Assembly (NCBI RefSeq): GCF_001277995.1
Contig: NZ_CP009220.1
Span: 682,001 to 746,000 of the forward strand
Direction of reading: 5' to 3'
DNA length: 64,000 nt
From: Corynebacterium deserti GIMN1.010
GTDB taxonomy: Bacteria > Actinomycetota > Actinomycetes > Mycobacteriales > Mycobacteriaceae
The position numbers were made by a program, and so were the translations under genes. Position 1 is the stretch's first letter. Every line of letters begins with the position of its first letter. This document shows, piece after piece, positions 10,358-20,567 of the stretch. The notes under the pieces are model-generated. The model worked only from the letters and a program-made list of their open reading frames with translations, had not been told where the DNA came from and did no database searches.

Positions 10358-11614
10358 ATGCACGAATCTGGAAAGACTCCCGTGAAGGTTGTAGCCAACC
10401 AAGCACCTCAGGCTCACGGTGGGCACCTCAAACGACGCCCCATCCCGCGCCAAACGGAGATTTCCGAGGTTCGTCGATACATCGTCATGACTGCGCTGGC
10501 TCTCGGCGGCTTCGCCATCGGTGTCACGGAGTTCGTCTCCATGGGTCTGCTCAGCGCGATCGCCTCCGACTTTGCGATCTCCGAAGATCAAGCCGGCCTC
10601 ATCATCACCATCTACGCCATGGGTGTTGTCGTCGGCGCACCGCTGATCACAGCGTTCACTGGCAAACTCCCACGCCGCCGCCTGCTGCTGATCCTCATGG
10701 CGTTCTTCGTCGTCGGCAACGCGCTGTCCACCCTCAACGCCTCCTACGAAGTGCTGCTGCTTGCGCGTTTCATCGCAGGCCTCCCACACGGCGCATACTT
10801 CTCCGTCGCAGGCCTCGCCGCCGCATCCATGGCGCCCACCGGCCAACGCGGGCGGGCAATTGCGTACGTAGGCATGGGCTTGTCGGTCGGCACGGTTGCG
10901 GGCGTTCCCGCTGCTCAAGCGCTTGGCGACGCATTTGGCTGGGCTATCGCCTACGTCCTTGTCACCGTGCTGGGCGTCATGACGCTCCTCGCGCTGTGGT
11001 TCCTCATGCCACACATGACCGAAATGAAACCCACCAGCCCACTCACCGAACTCGGCGCCCTCAAAAACAGCCAAGTCTGGCTCACCCTGGGCATCGGATC
11101 AATCGGCTTCGGTGGAATGTTCGCGGTGTACACCTACATCTCCTGGACGATGACCTCCCAAGCCGGCATGCCCAGCTCCCTGATCTGGATCGTCCTCATG
11201 GCCTACGGCGTCGGCATGATCGTCGGCAACTACGTCGGTGGACGACTAGCCGACTGGAACGTAGATCGCGGCATCCTGCTTGCGCTCGTCTGCATCGTCA
11301 TCGCACTCAGCTGCTTCTACTTCTCCTCCAACAACGCAATCCTGGGCACCATCAACTTCGGACTCATCGGATTCTTCGGCTCCACACTGATTCCATCACT
11401 GCAGATCCGCCTCATGGACGTTGCCGGACGGGCGCAAACCTTGGCGGCGTCGCTCAACCAATCGGCACTAAACATCGGAAACGCTCTCGGCGCAGCCATC
11501 GGAGGCGTGGTCATCGGCGCAGGATTTTCCTACAGCACCCCAGCACTCGCCGGCGCAGGACTGGCATTCCTCGCCATCCTCGTGTGGTTCCCCATGGTAA
11601 AACTCCGAAAGTAA
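10358..11614 (+). CDS. MFS transporter, drug/sugar efflux type (DHA1, AraJ-like)
   Basis: A 418-residue 12-helix major facilitator. Visible are the DHA1 signature GFAIGVTEFVSMGLL in helix 1, the loop 2-3 motif (GKLPRRRLL), and the helix 4-5 region ARFIAGLPHGAYFSVA. The ATG at 10358 has no clear ribosome site; an in-frame GTG at 10382 preceded by GGAAAG is a good alternative start. It is transcribed away from the siderophore operon across a 170-bp gap that contains the DtxR box, so a role in siderophore export is conceivable but unproven. Confidence 0.88.
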   Translation: MHESGKTPVKVVANQAPQAHGGHLKRRPIPRQTEISEVRRYIVMTALALGGFAIGVTEFVSMGLLSAIASDFAISEDQAGLIITIYAMGVVVGAPLITAFTGKLPRRRLLLILMAFFVVGNALSTLNASYEVLLLARFIAGLPHGAYFSVAGLAAASMAPTGQRGRAIAYVGMGLSVGTVAGVPAAQALGDAFGWAIAYVLVTVLGVMTLLALWFLMPHMTEMKPTSPLTELGALKNSQVWLTLGIGSIGFGGMFAVYTYISWTMTSQAGMPSSLIWIVLMAYGVGMIVGNYVGGRLADWNVDRGILLALVCIVIALSCFYFSSNNAILGTINFGLIGFFGSTLIPSLQIRLMDVAGRAQTLAASLNQSALNIGNALGAAIGGVVIGAGFSYSTPALAGAGLAFLAILVWFPMVKLRK

Positions 11615-11658
11615 CACTAGATGGAGTTGGCCGTAGGTGACCCGCTAGTGTTGCAAGC

Positions 11659-12576
11659 ATGAGTTTTCACATCACGACGGTCAACGTCAACGGCATTCGA
11701 GCAGCTGTCAAAGAACGTAGCGAAGAAAATCGAGGATTCATTCCCTGGCTGGAAGAAACCCAACCAGATGTTGTCCTCATGCAGGAAGTACGCGCCAGCG
11801 ACAAAGACACCGAAAAAGCTCTCGCACCAGCTCTCGACGCCGGATGGAACTACATCGGTGCACCCGCCGCAGCCAAAGGTCGCGCCGGCGTGGGAATCCT
11901 GTCCAAACATGACCTTGACGATGTGAACATCGGCTTCGGATCCTTCCTTGACTCCGGCCGTTACATCGAAGCCACCATCAAAGACACCACCCTCGGCGTC
12001 CCAGTCACTGTGGCATCCCTCTACCTTCCCTCAGGATCCGCAGGCACCGCGAAGCAGGACGAAAAATACCACTTCCTCGATGAATTCGAAGACATCCTCG
12101 CGCAGCGTGCCGCGGACAAGTCCCACATGGTTATCGGCGGTGACTGGAACATCTGCCACCGCCGCGAAGACCTCAAAAACTGGAAGACCAACCAAAAGAA
12201 GTCCGGTTTCCTTCCCGACGAACGCGCCTTCATGGATGCAGTATTTGGCACCTTCCCAGATGACACCACCCAGGTCGCAGGCGCTGGCGACTACTTGGGA
12301 AAGGTGGATTATGACGGTGCAGGTGGGCGTCGAGAAGCGTCTTCGGACCCTGTTTGGTACGACGTTGCACGTCGCCTGCAGCCTGAGGGCGACGGACCCT
12401 ACACCTGGTGGACATACCGCGGCCAGGCATTCGACACCAACGCAGGATGGCGCATTGACTACCAAGCCGCAACCGCCGGCATGCTCGAACGCGCAGAACG
12501 CACCTGGGTGGACAAAGCAGCCGCCTACGACCTGCGCTGGTCCGATCACTCACCACTGAATGTGATCTATTCATAA
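11659..12576 (+). CDS. xthA: Exodeoxyribonuclease III / AP endonuclease
   Basis: A 305-residue Mg-dependent endonuclease/exonuclease/phosphatase-family enzyme of base excision repair that cleaves at abasic sites. Motifs in order: NVNGIRAA near residue 9, LMQEVRA near 41 (catalytic Glu), GGDWNICH near 159 (D-x-N), GWRIDYQ near 260 and the terminal WSDHSPL (catalytic Asp-His). Length is standard. No Shine-Dalgarno is seen; GCTAGTG about 13 bases before the ATG could be a -10 box giving a leaderless mRNA. The next gene follows after 1 bp. Confidence 0.96.
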   Translation: MSFHITTVNVNGIRAAVKERSEENRGFIPWLEETQPDVVLMQEVRASDKDTEKALAPALDAGWNYIGAPAAAKGRAGVGILSKHDLDDVNIGFGSFLDSGRYIEATIKDTTLGVPVTVASLYLPSGSAGTAKQDEKYHFLDEFEDILAQRAADKSHMVIGGDWNICHRREDLKNWKTNQKKSGFLPDERAFMDAVFGTFPDDTTQVAGAGDYLGKVDYDGAGGRREASSDPVWYDVARRLQPEGDGPYTWWTYRGQAFDTNAGWRIDYQAATAGMLERAERTWVDKAAAYDLRWSDHSPLNVIYS

Positions 12577-12577
12577 C

Positions 12578-13237
12578 ATGCTGCTCACAATTTTATGGGC
12601 CATTGGCATCACCGCCGAAGGCATGACTGGTGCGTTGGCCGCAGGCCGACAGAAAATGGACCTCTTCGGCGTCTCCGTGATCGCCTGCGTCACCGCGATC
12701 GGCGGCGGATCAATCCGCGACATGCTCCTCGGACACTATCCACTCGTGTGGGTAGAAAAACCCCTCTACCTGCTACTCATCATCGGCGCGGCGATTTTGA
12801 CCGTCTCGATCTCCTACCTCATGCAGCACTTCCGAATTCTCTTCCTCGTGCTAGACGCCATCGGCCTATCCGCCTTCGCAGTGATCGGCACGCAGGTAGC
12901 GCTGGAAATGGGCTACGGATTCATCATCGCCGTCGTGGCATCCGTCCTTACAGGCGTCTTCGGCGGCGTGCTTCGCGACCTCCTCTGCGACCGCATCCCA
13001 CTCGTATTCCAAAAAGAGCTCTACGCCTCCATCGCCCTCCTCGCGACCTGCGTATACTTCCTCATGATGTACCTCGGCGCCTCCGAAAACGTCATCGTAA
13101 TTGTCTCCGTGCTAGTGGCATTCGTCGTGCGCTTGCTCTCAATCTGGCGCGGATGGAGCCTCCCGGTATTCGACTACCAGGAACGCGAATACAGCCGCGA
13201 TCCCAAGCAGCGCCTGTGGAGGATGTTCCGCAAATAA
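12578..13237 (+). CDS. UPF0126 / TRIC-type membrane channel (YicG-like, putative glycine or cation transporter)
   Basis: A 219-residue membrane protein of about seven helices built from two copies of a three-helix repeat. The repeat signature appears twice: GGGSIRDMLLGHYPLVW near residue 47 and GGVLRDLLCDRIPLVF near 130. This is the bacterial TRIC/UPF0126 family, whose members have been described as trimeric K-permeable channels or glycine transporters. It starts one base after the xthA stop and is surely co-transcribed with it, although the functions are unrelated. Confidence 0.88.
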   Translation: MLLTILWAIGITAEGMTGALAAGRQKMDLFGVSVIACVTAIGGGSIRDMLLGHYPLVWVEKPLYLLLIIGAAILTVSISYLMQHFRILFLVLDAIGLSAFAVIGTQVALEMGYGFIIAVVASVLTGVFGGVLRDLLCDRIPLVFQKELYASIALLATCVYFLMMYLGASENVIVIVSVLVAFVVRLLSIWRGWSLPVFDYQEREYSRDPKQRLWRMFRK

Positions 13238-13282
13238 ACCCTCGCAAGTAATCTCTCGCAAATAAAACGGGGTGCGAGGGTT
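13237..13282 (+). terminator. Possible terminator hairpin after the TRIC-type gene
   Basis: Perfect 10-bp inverted repeat (AACCCTCGCA at 13237-13246, TGCGAGGGTT at 13273-13282) with a 26-base loop and no strong T tract. The remainder of the gap to 13462 shows nothing else I can assign except AAGGA before the next small gene. Confidence 0.4.
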
Positions 13283-13462
13283 AGCATTACGCCTGCGTGA
13301 TGATGGTTTTGCGAGTGGCGGGAGGTATTTTCTCCAGAAAATACCCCCTCAGATTGGGGAAGACCTACTGATTGCGGGTAGAGTCGTTTCGGAAACTTTC
13401 AAAGGGATGTATCAACAGTTTGACAAGCTCAAGCCGGTTGACATAAAACGTAAGGATTGCTC

Positions 13463-13654
13463 ATGGGTAAGTCATTCGCGCTTCTCGTTCTTGGCGCCAT
13501 TATCTTAGCAGCTGGTGTTTGGTACACCAACGAAGTCGGCCACTCAGTGATGGCTATTGTTGCAGCTTTGATCATGGCTGCCGGCGGCGGCGTCATCACC
13601 TGGGGCTTGGCCGTTGCAGCAGATCTGCACTCACCAACTTCTCGCAAGCTCTAA
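13463..13654 (+). CDS. Small two-helix membrane protein
   Basis: A 63-residue protein with two hydrophobic helices (about residues 4-20 and 28-50) joined by a short polar loop (YTNEVGHS), ending in a Ser/Arg/Lys tail. The ATG at 13463 is chosen because AAGGA lies 7 bases upstream; a TTG two codons earlier has no ribosome site. It is followed directly by a strong terminator, which supports it being a real monocistronic gene. Family not recognised. Confidence 0.7.
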   Translation: MGKSFALLVLGAIILAAGVWYTNEVGHSVMAIVAALIMAAGGGVITWGLAVAADLHSPTSRKL

Positions 13655-13680
13655 GTTGTTCTGAGCTGCTCTGAGCTGTA

Positions 13681-13731
13681 AAGGCGCGTTTCCTTCTGTT
13701 CGAAGAGGGGGACGCGCCTTCGTTGTTGTTT
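13681..13731 (+). terminator. Strong intrinsic terminator
   Basis: AAGGCGCGT at 13681-13689 pairs with ACGCGCCTT at 13712-13720, with further pairing of CTTC/GAAG in the loop. A T-rich tail (CGTTGTTGTTT) follows. It closes the small membrane-protein gene. Confidence 0.85.
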
Positions 13732-13741
13732 CGGGGATTAG

Positions 13742-14239
13742 GTTTCTGCACCGCAAATCGGCTCTGGGTTGGTGTTTTGTGGTATTTCGCGGAGGGTAAG
13801 TGGGTTTCGGGTGGGGAGTGATGGGTCAACCCGCGAGTAGCACCACATCTACCGCTATATGGGGTGTCGTGTGTTGCGGTTGGGGAGTTGGACGGATGTT
13901 GAAATCGCTGATCGCACCGCAAGTGTGTTCGTATAAGGCGTGGTGTGGTGTGGATCGCGAAGGGGGAGAATAAGGCTTTGTTTTCGGCTGGAGGGCCTGA
14001 AATTTTCGAGGCTCTGTGTGGCGTTTTAAGCGCTTAAAAAATTTCTTTGGGGTGGTTGGTCGTCTGGGAAATTCGGTGCCTTAGAAGGGCGTGTCGCGAA
14101 GTTGTTTGGTGACTGTGATTATTCACCGCAGGGTGGCCGTGGGGAGGTTGCGTGCGGTGGTTCGGATTAGTCTAGTTCAAACTATTCACTGCACTTCAGT
14201 TGCCAGAAGCGCCGGTGCGGTAGCGGATTGCCACGGAAA
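13742..14239. repeat. Long intergenic direct repeat, copy 1
   Basis: About 498 bp that recur in the same orientation at 20568-21061 with roughly 95% identity by eye, the differences being mostly single substitutions plus one small indel near the right end. It begins at TTTCTGCACCGCAAATCGG and ends at GATTGCCACGGAAA. It fills nearly the whole gap between a terminator and the second iron ABC operon. No convincing gene lies inside: the only long open frame is a basic peptide kept simply because the DNA is duplicated. It contains one copy of the GCGTTTTAAG...GCCTTAGAAGGG module also found near 38.5 and 43.7 kb. Confidence 0.9.
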
Positions 14240-14297
14240 TCGATAAACATCGCAGCATGCCACACCAGGAATGAGCCTCCCGAACCCCGAAAATTGC

Positions 14298-15263
14298 TTA
14301 GGACTGAAGCATCTCCGACACTTCGACGAGTCCGGTGGTGATGTCGGTACCAGCAGTTACGCCGGTGGTAACGGTGTCGGCGTAAAAGACCTTGTCGTTG
14401 GCGATCGCGGGGACGGATGCAAGAGCGGGGTTTGCCAGGAGGTCTGCGAAATCCTCACGCCCGGTGCCTTGGAAGTCTTGGATGATAATGATTTCGGGGG
14501 CCATCGCAACGATTTGTTCCGGATCGGCGACGACGGTGCCAGTTGCGCCGAGGGAATCGACGACTGGGGTGCCGCCGGCTTCGCGGACAAGGCCGTTGAC
14601 CATTGCGGATTCGGGCATGATCATTTGTCGAGGTCCGCGCTGCATGAGGGTAAGCACATTGGGGGATTGTGCTGGTTTGGTGATTTCTGCGCGGTTGTTT
14701 TCAATTAACTTGATTGCTTCGGCTGCGGCTTCTTCTTCGCCGACGATTTCGCCGACCATTTTGAGGTGCTTGGTGATGGCATCGATGTCGCCCCAGGCGT
14801 CGACGTCGAAATTGACCACCGGAACGTTGAGGCCCTCCAAGATGTCGATGGTGTCTTGTTCAGTGTCGAAACGCGCGCTCATGATGACCAGGTCGGGGTT
14901 TGCTGCAATGACTTGTTCGGGATCGAGGGCTCCGCCGTTTTTTACCTGGTATTCCACTTGGGAGGCAAGGGCTGCGGTTTCTTCGTCGGCGGTATCCATT
15001 TCGACGGTCATGGCGACTCTTTCGACGCCGGCGAGGGGGATCACCAGGGATGCGGTTTCGGGAGTGAGAACTGCGATGCGTTCGGGCTTGGATTCGAGGG
15101 TTATGTAGGAATCGTCGAGGGCAACGGTGCGGGGCCACGCCAGAACTTCAGTGGCGGAAGACGGTGCAGAGGATGAAACCACAGCCTCAGAAGGCTCATC
15201 GGAAGCGGAGCAGCCGGAAAGTAGCAGCGCGGAGGCGACAGCGGTGAGCAGAATCTTTTTCAC
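14298..15263 (-). CDS. Iron/siderophore-type ABC substrate-binding lipoprotein (second system)
   Basis: A 321-residue binding protein. The GTG at 15263 gives a clean lipoprotein signal (MKKILLTAVASALLL then LSGC); a TTG five codons upstream overlaps the ATPase stop but has no ribosome site. FecB/BtuF-type pattern: PERIAVLTPETASLVIPL near residue 62 and DPEQVIAANPDLVIMSARF near 115. It lacks the long Ser/Thr linker of the first system. Last gene of a permease-ATPase-lipoprotein operon. Substrate unknown: ferric siderophore, heme or cobalamin are possible for this fold. Confidence 0.88.
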   Translation of the reverse strand: MKKILLTAVASALLLSGCSASDEPSEAVVSSSAPSSATEVLAWPRTVALDDSYITLESKPERIAVLTPETASLVIPLAGVERVAMTVEMDTADEETAALASQVEYQVKNGGALDPEQVIAANPDLVIMSARFDTEQDTIDILEGLNVPVVNFDVDAWGDIDAITKHLKMVGEIVGEEEAAAEAIKLIENNRAEITKPAQSPNVLTLMQRGPRQMIMPESAMVNGLVREAGGTPVVDSLGATGTVVADPEQIVAMAPEIIIIQDFQGTGREDFADLLANPALASVPAIANDKVFYADTVTTGVTAGTDITTGLVEVSEMLQS

Positions 15264-15274
15264 AGTCAGTTCTT

Positions 15275-16069
15275 TCAAGAATTAATTGGGTAGGGAATCA
15301 CGCGGAGGGAATCAGTGGCGGGGTCGTCGCGCACATCAATGGGCAGGCCGTACACTTCCGACAGGCGAGTGGGCTTAAGAACCTCGTCGACGGGACCTTG
15401 GGAAACCACTGAACCGCCTGACATGAGGACGGCGTGGTCGCACCAGCGGGCGACGTGGTTGAGATCGTGCAGCACAACAATGACCGTCGTGCCGAGGGTG
15501 GCGCGTGCTCGGAGAAGTTTCAGGACATCGACTTGGTGCCGAAGATCGAGGGCGGAGACGGGTTCGTCGAGAAGCATAACGCTGGTGTCCTGGGCCAGGG
15601 CCCGGCCGATATGGATGAGTTGCTGCTGGCCGCCCGACAGTTCGTTGACCGGCTGGTCGGCGATCGCCTCCGCGTGGATTTCGCGGAGAGCGTCGTCGGT
15701 GGCGCGTCGATCGGCGGCGGTTTCAACGGCGAAGCGGCCACGATGTGGGTAGCGGCCCATCGACACGACGTCGCGGGCGTTAAAACCAATGCGTAGCTCG
15801 GTGTTTTGCGGCACCAGGGCCATGACGCGGGCTAGGGCTTTTGCGCTTTTCGACGCCACATCTGCCCCTCCCATCAGTACCTGTCCCGTGGAGGCCACGA
15901 GCCCAGCAATCGCCGTCAGCGCCGTGCTCTTACCTGCACCATTGGGACCGATCAGCGCCGTGACCTTGCCCGCCGGCGCGACGAATGACGCGTCCTTCAC
16001 CGCATGTTTGGTGGGAAAATGCACGTTGAGTTCGCGTACCTCAACTGACATCTGTTCCTTGTGCGACAT
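15275..16069 (-). CDS. ABC transporter ATPase, iron/heme type (second system)
   Basis: A 264-residue ATPase. Walker A GPNGAGKST near residue 40, Q-loop VPQNTE near 82, signature LSGGQQQ near 140, Walker B VMLLDEPVSALD near 160 and switch His LHDLNH near 190. I place the start at 16069 (ATG four bases after the permease stop). A second ATG at 16051, preceded by AAGGA, may be the real one and would shorten the protein by six residues. The GQQQ variant of the signature is common in HmuV-type ATPases, hinting at heme, but that is weak. Confidence 0.9.
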   Translation of the reverse strand: MSHKEQMSVEVRELNVHFPTKHAVKDASFVAPAGKVTALIGPNGAGKSTALTAIAGLVASTGQVLMGGADVASKSAKALARVMALVPQNTELRIGFNARDVVSMGRYPHRGRFAVETAADRRATDDALREIHAEAIADQPVNELSGGQQQLIHIGRALAQDTSVMLLDEPVSALDLRHQVDVLKLLRARATLGTTVIVVLHDLNHVARWCDHAVLMSGGSVVSQGPVDEVLKPTRLSEVYGLPIDVRDDPATDSLRVIPYPINS

Positions 16070-16073
16070 TTTC

Positions 16074-17093
16074 TTACAGCCCCAATCCGCGGCGCTTACG
16101 CATGGCGAGCAGCAGGTAGAGGAAAATTGGGGAGCCGATAAACGCCACCACCACGCCGGTTTGTAAGACAATGGGGGAGAAGATCATGCGGGCGATGGTG
16201 TCGGAAATAATGACAAAACTTGCCCCGACCAGCGCTGCCGTCGGTAGCAGTGCGCGGTGATCGGCGCCGAGAATAATGCGTACCAAGTGTGGCACAACCA
16301 AGCCAACGAAAGTGATCGTTCCAGATACTGCCACCGCCGTAGCTGTGAGAAGTGCTGCGAGTGCGAGGAGGATTAGTCGTGCGCGATTGACATTAAGGCC
16401 CGAAGTTTGTGCTGTGGATTCACCCAACAGCAGCAGGTTGAGGTCGCGGGAACCGCCGATCGCCAGGATTAGTCCCACGATGATTGGAATTATCGCCACG
16501 CCGACGTGCTCCCACGTGCGAGAAACCAGATCGCCATTGAGCCAAAATGTCACCGAACGCAGCTCAGAATCTTGGGGAGCATTCGCAGTAGCAGCGGAAA
16601 TCACGGCACCTAGGAATGCGGTGATAGCCATGCCGACCAAAACAAGCGTGGCGGGATCGGCGCCGCGGCCGTCCATCGCTCGAGAATTAGCAATCAGGTA
16701 TACCAGTGCGACAGTTATAAGTGCACCGACAAATGCAGAAAAAGGAATTGTCCACTGTCCAAAGAAGCTCGCACCCGTGACAATCGCCAACACTGCCGCC
16801 ACCGCTGCGCCCGACGACACCCCCACGATGCCCGGGTCTGCCAGCGGATTGTGAAACACGGTCTGCATAATCGCACCTGAAACCGCCAGTGCGGCACCCA
16901 CCAATGCGGCGATGATGATTCGGGGAGCGCGGATTTCCGTGACGACTGGGTTGGTGCCGAGGTCAGCTAGCGGAACTGTGACGGGACCCACCATGAGGGA
17001 CAGCGCGAATGCGACAACTAATAAAACCAGCGCGCTACCAATAGTTAGGGGAGCGGTGATCTTCAGCTTTCTCGGTACATCCGTGCGTGACAC
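16074..17093 (-). CDS. ABC transporter permease, FecCD/BtuC family (second system)
   Basis: A 339-residue permease with the expected nine to ten helices and motifs EIRAPRIIIAALVGAALAVSG, NPLADPGIVGVSSG and GTITFVGLVVPHLVR. It is the only permease of this operon, so the channel is presumably a homodimer, unlike the two-permease system at 7-9 kb. GTG start with AAGGGG about 10 bases upstream. No good DtxR box is seen in the 184 bp to trpS. Confidence 0.92.
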   Translation of the reverse strand: MSRTDVPRKLKITAPLTIGSALVLLVVAFALSLMVGPVTVPLADLGTNPVVTEIRAPRIIIAALVGAALAVSGAIMQTVFHNPLADPGIVGVSSGAAVAAVLAIVTGASFFGQWTIPFSAFVGALITVALVYLIANSRAMDGRGADPATLVLVGMAITAFLGAVISAATANAPQDSELRSVTFWLNGDLVSRTWEHVGVAIIPIIVGLILAIGGSRDLNLLLLGESTAQTSGLNVNRARLILLALAALLTATAVAVSGTITFVGLVVPHLVRIILGADHRALLPTAALVGASFVIISDTIARMIFSPIVLQTGVVVAFIGSPIFLYLLLAMRKRRGLGL

Positions 17094-17271
17094 TATGCCG
17101 GCGCCCCTTAATGAAAATTATTGTGGGTAATTTACAGTGCAATACTAATCAATAGTTGGAGGAAACCTAAACTTTTGGCGAGAGCGCGGTTACTTTCAAC
17201 CCCGCGACTCCTACATGTTGTCGCTAAATGTTGCCTCAGCAGAAATACTCCGGCCGGGGTGACTAGACTAA

Positions 17272-18315
<1,044 letters not shown>

Positions 18316-18331
18316 GCCCTCTTTTTATTAC

Positions 18332-18369
18332 AATCCGGACACTACTCAGGCAGTAGTGTCCGGATTTTT
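18332..18369 (+). terminator. Intrinsic terminator of trpS
   Basis: A 14-bp perfect stem (AATCCGGACACTAC at 18332-18345 with its complement at 18353-18366), a 7-base loop and a run of five T (18365-18369) that begins in the last bases of the stem. Confidence 0.9.
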
Positions 18370-18427
18370 CTATCCTGGTAGGGATTAACCTTTTTTAGAT
18401 TCGGAATTAAGTTCGGAGGACTTCTGC

Positions 18428-19513
18428 ATGGCTACAAGAACCAAGCCGAATGATCGTTACACCGACGACTACGGTATCGAGCGCATTACCCAGGACGAAC
18501 CCGGAATGGTGGACAAGCTCCGCGACAAATACGAGTGGTTCGACCACCTCATGCGCATGAACGAGCGCTTTGGCTCCAAAGGCGGAAACCAATTATCCGC
18601 AGGCATCACATACTTCTCCGTGCTGTCCATTTTCCCGCTGGCCATGCTTATTTTCGGCGTCGCCGGTATGATCCTGGCAGGCAACCCCGAGGTACTCACC
18701 GAACTGCAAAACCGCATTAGTGATTCTCTTGAAGGCGAAATCGGCAACACGGTAAACGGCATCGTCGATACCGCCATTGCGCAGCGTGGTGCCGTCTTGG
18801 GTATCGGTGGTTTGACCGCTCTGTGGTCAGGGCTGGGATGGATGGCTAACCTCCGCTTCGGAGTCTCCCGCATGTGGGCGATTGATCCCACCGAAGGCAG
18901 CTTCATTAAGAAAAAAGCTACTGACCTGGTCGCCCTCATCGTCTTGATCCTGGCTCTGTTCATAGCCTTCGGCGTCACCGCCATTGGAGCGTCCGGCATC
19001 ACCCAAAACCTGCTTGACCTCGTCGGGCTGGGGGACATCCCAGGCATTAGCTACATCACCTGGTTCGTTGCAGTACTCGTCGGTGTACTGGCCAACTTCC
19101 TCGTGTTTGTCTGGTTGATTTTCTCCCTGCCTCGCACCAAAGTGCCACGAAAGTCAGGCATACAAGCAGCATTGATCGGCGCTATCGGCTTCGAGGTTGT
19201 CAAGCAAGTAGGCTCCCTTCTGGCATCGAATGCTCTCAGCAACCCCGCCGGCGCAGCATTCGGTCCGATCATCGGCATCATGGTCGTGCTGTACCTCATC
19301 TGGCGCATTCTCATGTACTGCTCCGCATGGGCCGCAACCAGCGAAGAATCCCTGCGTATCGCCGAGGTACCCGCACCAGAACCCGCCGTTATCCGCGTTC
19401 GACATGAGATTGATCCCACAGATGAAGTCTCCAAATCCGCACGAAAAGTTGGCATCGGCGTAGCTGTTGGCGCAGTGACCGCAGGTGCACTTGCAATACT
19501 CAACAAAAAGTAG
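18428..19513 (+). CDS. YihY/BrkB-family inner membrane protein (YhjD-like)
   Basis: A 361-residue membrane protein with about six helices. The family core is visible: a cytosolic N-terminus (residues 1-50), GGNQLSAGITYFSVLSIFPL near 55, and later KSGIQAALIGAIGFEVVKQ near 240 followed by YLIWRILMYCSAW near 280. The start has GGAGGACTTCTGC before the ATG. Often mis-annotated as ribonuclease BN in older genomes; no nuclease motif exists. Function unknown. Confidence 0.9.
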   Translation: MATRTKPNDRYTDDYGIERITQDEPGMVDKLRDKYEWFDHLMRMNERFGSKGGNQLSAGITYFSVLSIFPLAMLIFGVAGMILAGNPEVLTELQNRISDSLEGEIGNTVNGIVDTAIAQRGAVLGIGGLTALWSGLGWMANLRFGVSRMWAIDPTEGSFIKKKATDLVALIVLILALFIAFGVTAIGASGITQNLLDLVGLGDIPGISYITWFVAVLVGVLANFLVFVWLIFSLPRTKVPRKSGIQAALIGAIGFEVVKQVGSLLASNALSNPAGAAFGPIIGIMVVLYLIWRILMYCSAWAATSEESLRIAEVPAPEPAVIRVRHEIDPTDEVSKSARKVGIGVAVGAVTAGALAILNKK

Positions 19514-19581
19514 GGAAACCCCAGAATTTTACGGGCAAACCCTGATTCCGGCTTCGCGATTAGTTGTTTAAAGTGGAAGAT

Positions 19582-20484
19582 ATGAATAACAACCTACCCA
19601 ACCTCTACGACGCCTTCGGCCTCGACCGCAACGACGATTCCGAAGCCCTCGGCATCTCCCTTTCCGCCCGCGACCTTCGACTAGAGCAGATGGGCATCGC
19701 CGAAAACGATCCCCGGCGCACCCAAACCGTCCAAGCATTCGCGGTCCTTGCAGACCCCGCAAAACGCGCCACCTACGACGCGCAAATCGACAGCGGAATC
19801 CCATTAACCTGGGCACAGATCCAACACCTCGGCAACTTTGGCAGCCTTCCTACCCACCAGCCATTTTCTGCACCGTCTTCACCGCATCAGGCGCAGCCTC
19901 AGCAACAATGGAGCACCAACCCTGATCAAGGCTACGTTTATGGGAACCCGACTATGGATCACACCGCACAGGGTTATAACCCAATTAATGATCAGGTGAA
20001 TTCCTCGATGTTTGCTGGCCAGCCCTTCGCGAGCGCCCCAGCCACCAAGGGATTTTCGGGTTCTACTCCTCAACGACCCGCCGCCGGCACCCGTTTAGGC
20101 ATGGCGATCATGGACATGTTTTTTGCGGGAATCATCGGCGCCATCATTGCAGGCATTTTCAGCTTCGGTTCAGATTTCCTTTTTGGCATCATCACGTTCC
20201 TGTTCACCATCGTCTACATCATCGGTGGCGAGACGGTTCTCGGCTCCACCCCAGCGAAATTACTCATGGGCTACGAAACCCGCGACGTAACCACCGGCGC
20301 CAAGCTTTCTGCGGGTGCCTCGTTGAAGCGCAACTGGTGGAAGCTGATCGGCGTGACCGGTATCGGTAGCATTATTTCCTTCATCATGGCTGCGGTCTAC
20401 GGTTCCTCGATTAATCCAGGCAATGACATGCGCGGTGCACATGATCGATTGGCAAACGCGGAGATCGTAAAGAAGAACTCATAA
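19582..20484 (+). CDS. RDD-family membrane protein with N-terminal J-domain-like region
   Basis: About 300 residues. Residues 1-75 resemble a degenerate DnaJ J-domain (NLYDAFGLDRNDDSEAL... VQAFAVLADPAKRATYDAQ), but the HPD tripeptide is absent, so Hsp70 stimulation is unlikely. A Gln/Pro/Ser-rich linker runs to about residue 165. The C-terminal 130 residues form an RDD domain: GTRLGMAIMDMF (Arg...Asp), membrane helices near 172-195 and 202-220, GSTPAKLLMGYETRD near 224, and a final helix near 262. ATG at 19582 has GGAAG upstream; a TTG six codons earlier is less likely. Confidence 0.82.
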   Translation: MNNNLPNLYDAFGLDRNDDSEALGISLSARDLRLEQMGIAENDPRRTQTVQAFAVLADPAKRATYDAQIDSGIPLTWAQIQHLGNFGSLPTHQPFSAPSSPHQAQPQQQWSTNPDQGYVYGNPTMDHTAQGYNPINDQVNSSMFAGQPFASAPATKGFSGSTPQRPAAGTRLGMAIMDMFFAGIIGAIIAGIFSFGSDFLFGIITFLFTIVYIIGGETVLGSTPAKLLMGYETRDVTTGAKLSAGASLKRNWWKLIGVTGIGSIISFIMAAVYGSSINPGNDMRGAHDRLANAEIVKKNS

Positions 20485-20567
20485 GCACTGTTGAATGACT
20501 GATCCATCGACATCCTGGGTAGGGGAGTCGGTGGGTTTCGTCGTTTCGGGGGTTTCGTTTTGGGGCT

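Noticed and set aside
10255..11640. 461-codon open frame overlapping the MFS transporter in another frame
   Set aside because: Arg/His-rich shadow of a C-ending-codon gene; the overlapping frame has clear membrane helices and MFS motifs.
13596..13922. Basic open frame on the minus strand inside repeat copy 1, with a counterpart at 20479-20748 in copy 2
   Set aside because: Its conservation is fully explained by DNA duplication; no ribosome site, odd composition (many Thr, Pro, His, Arg), and it runs through the upstream terminator.
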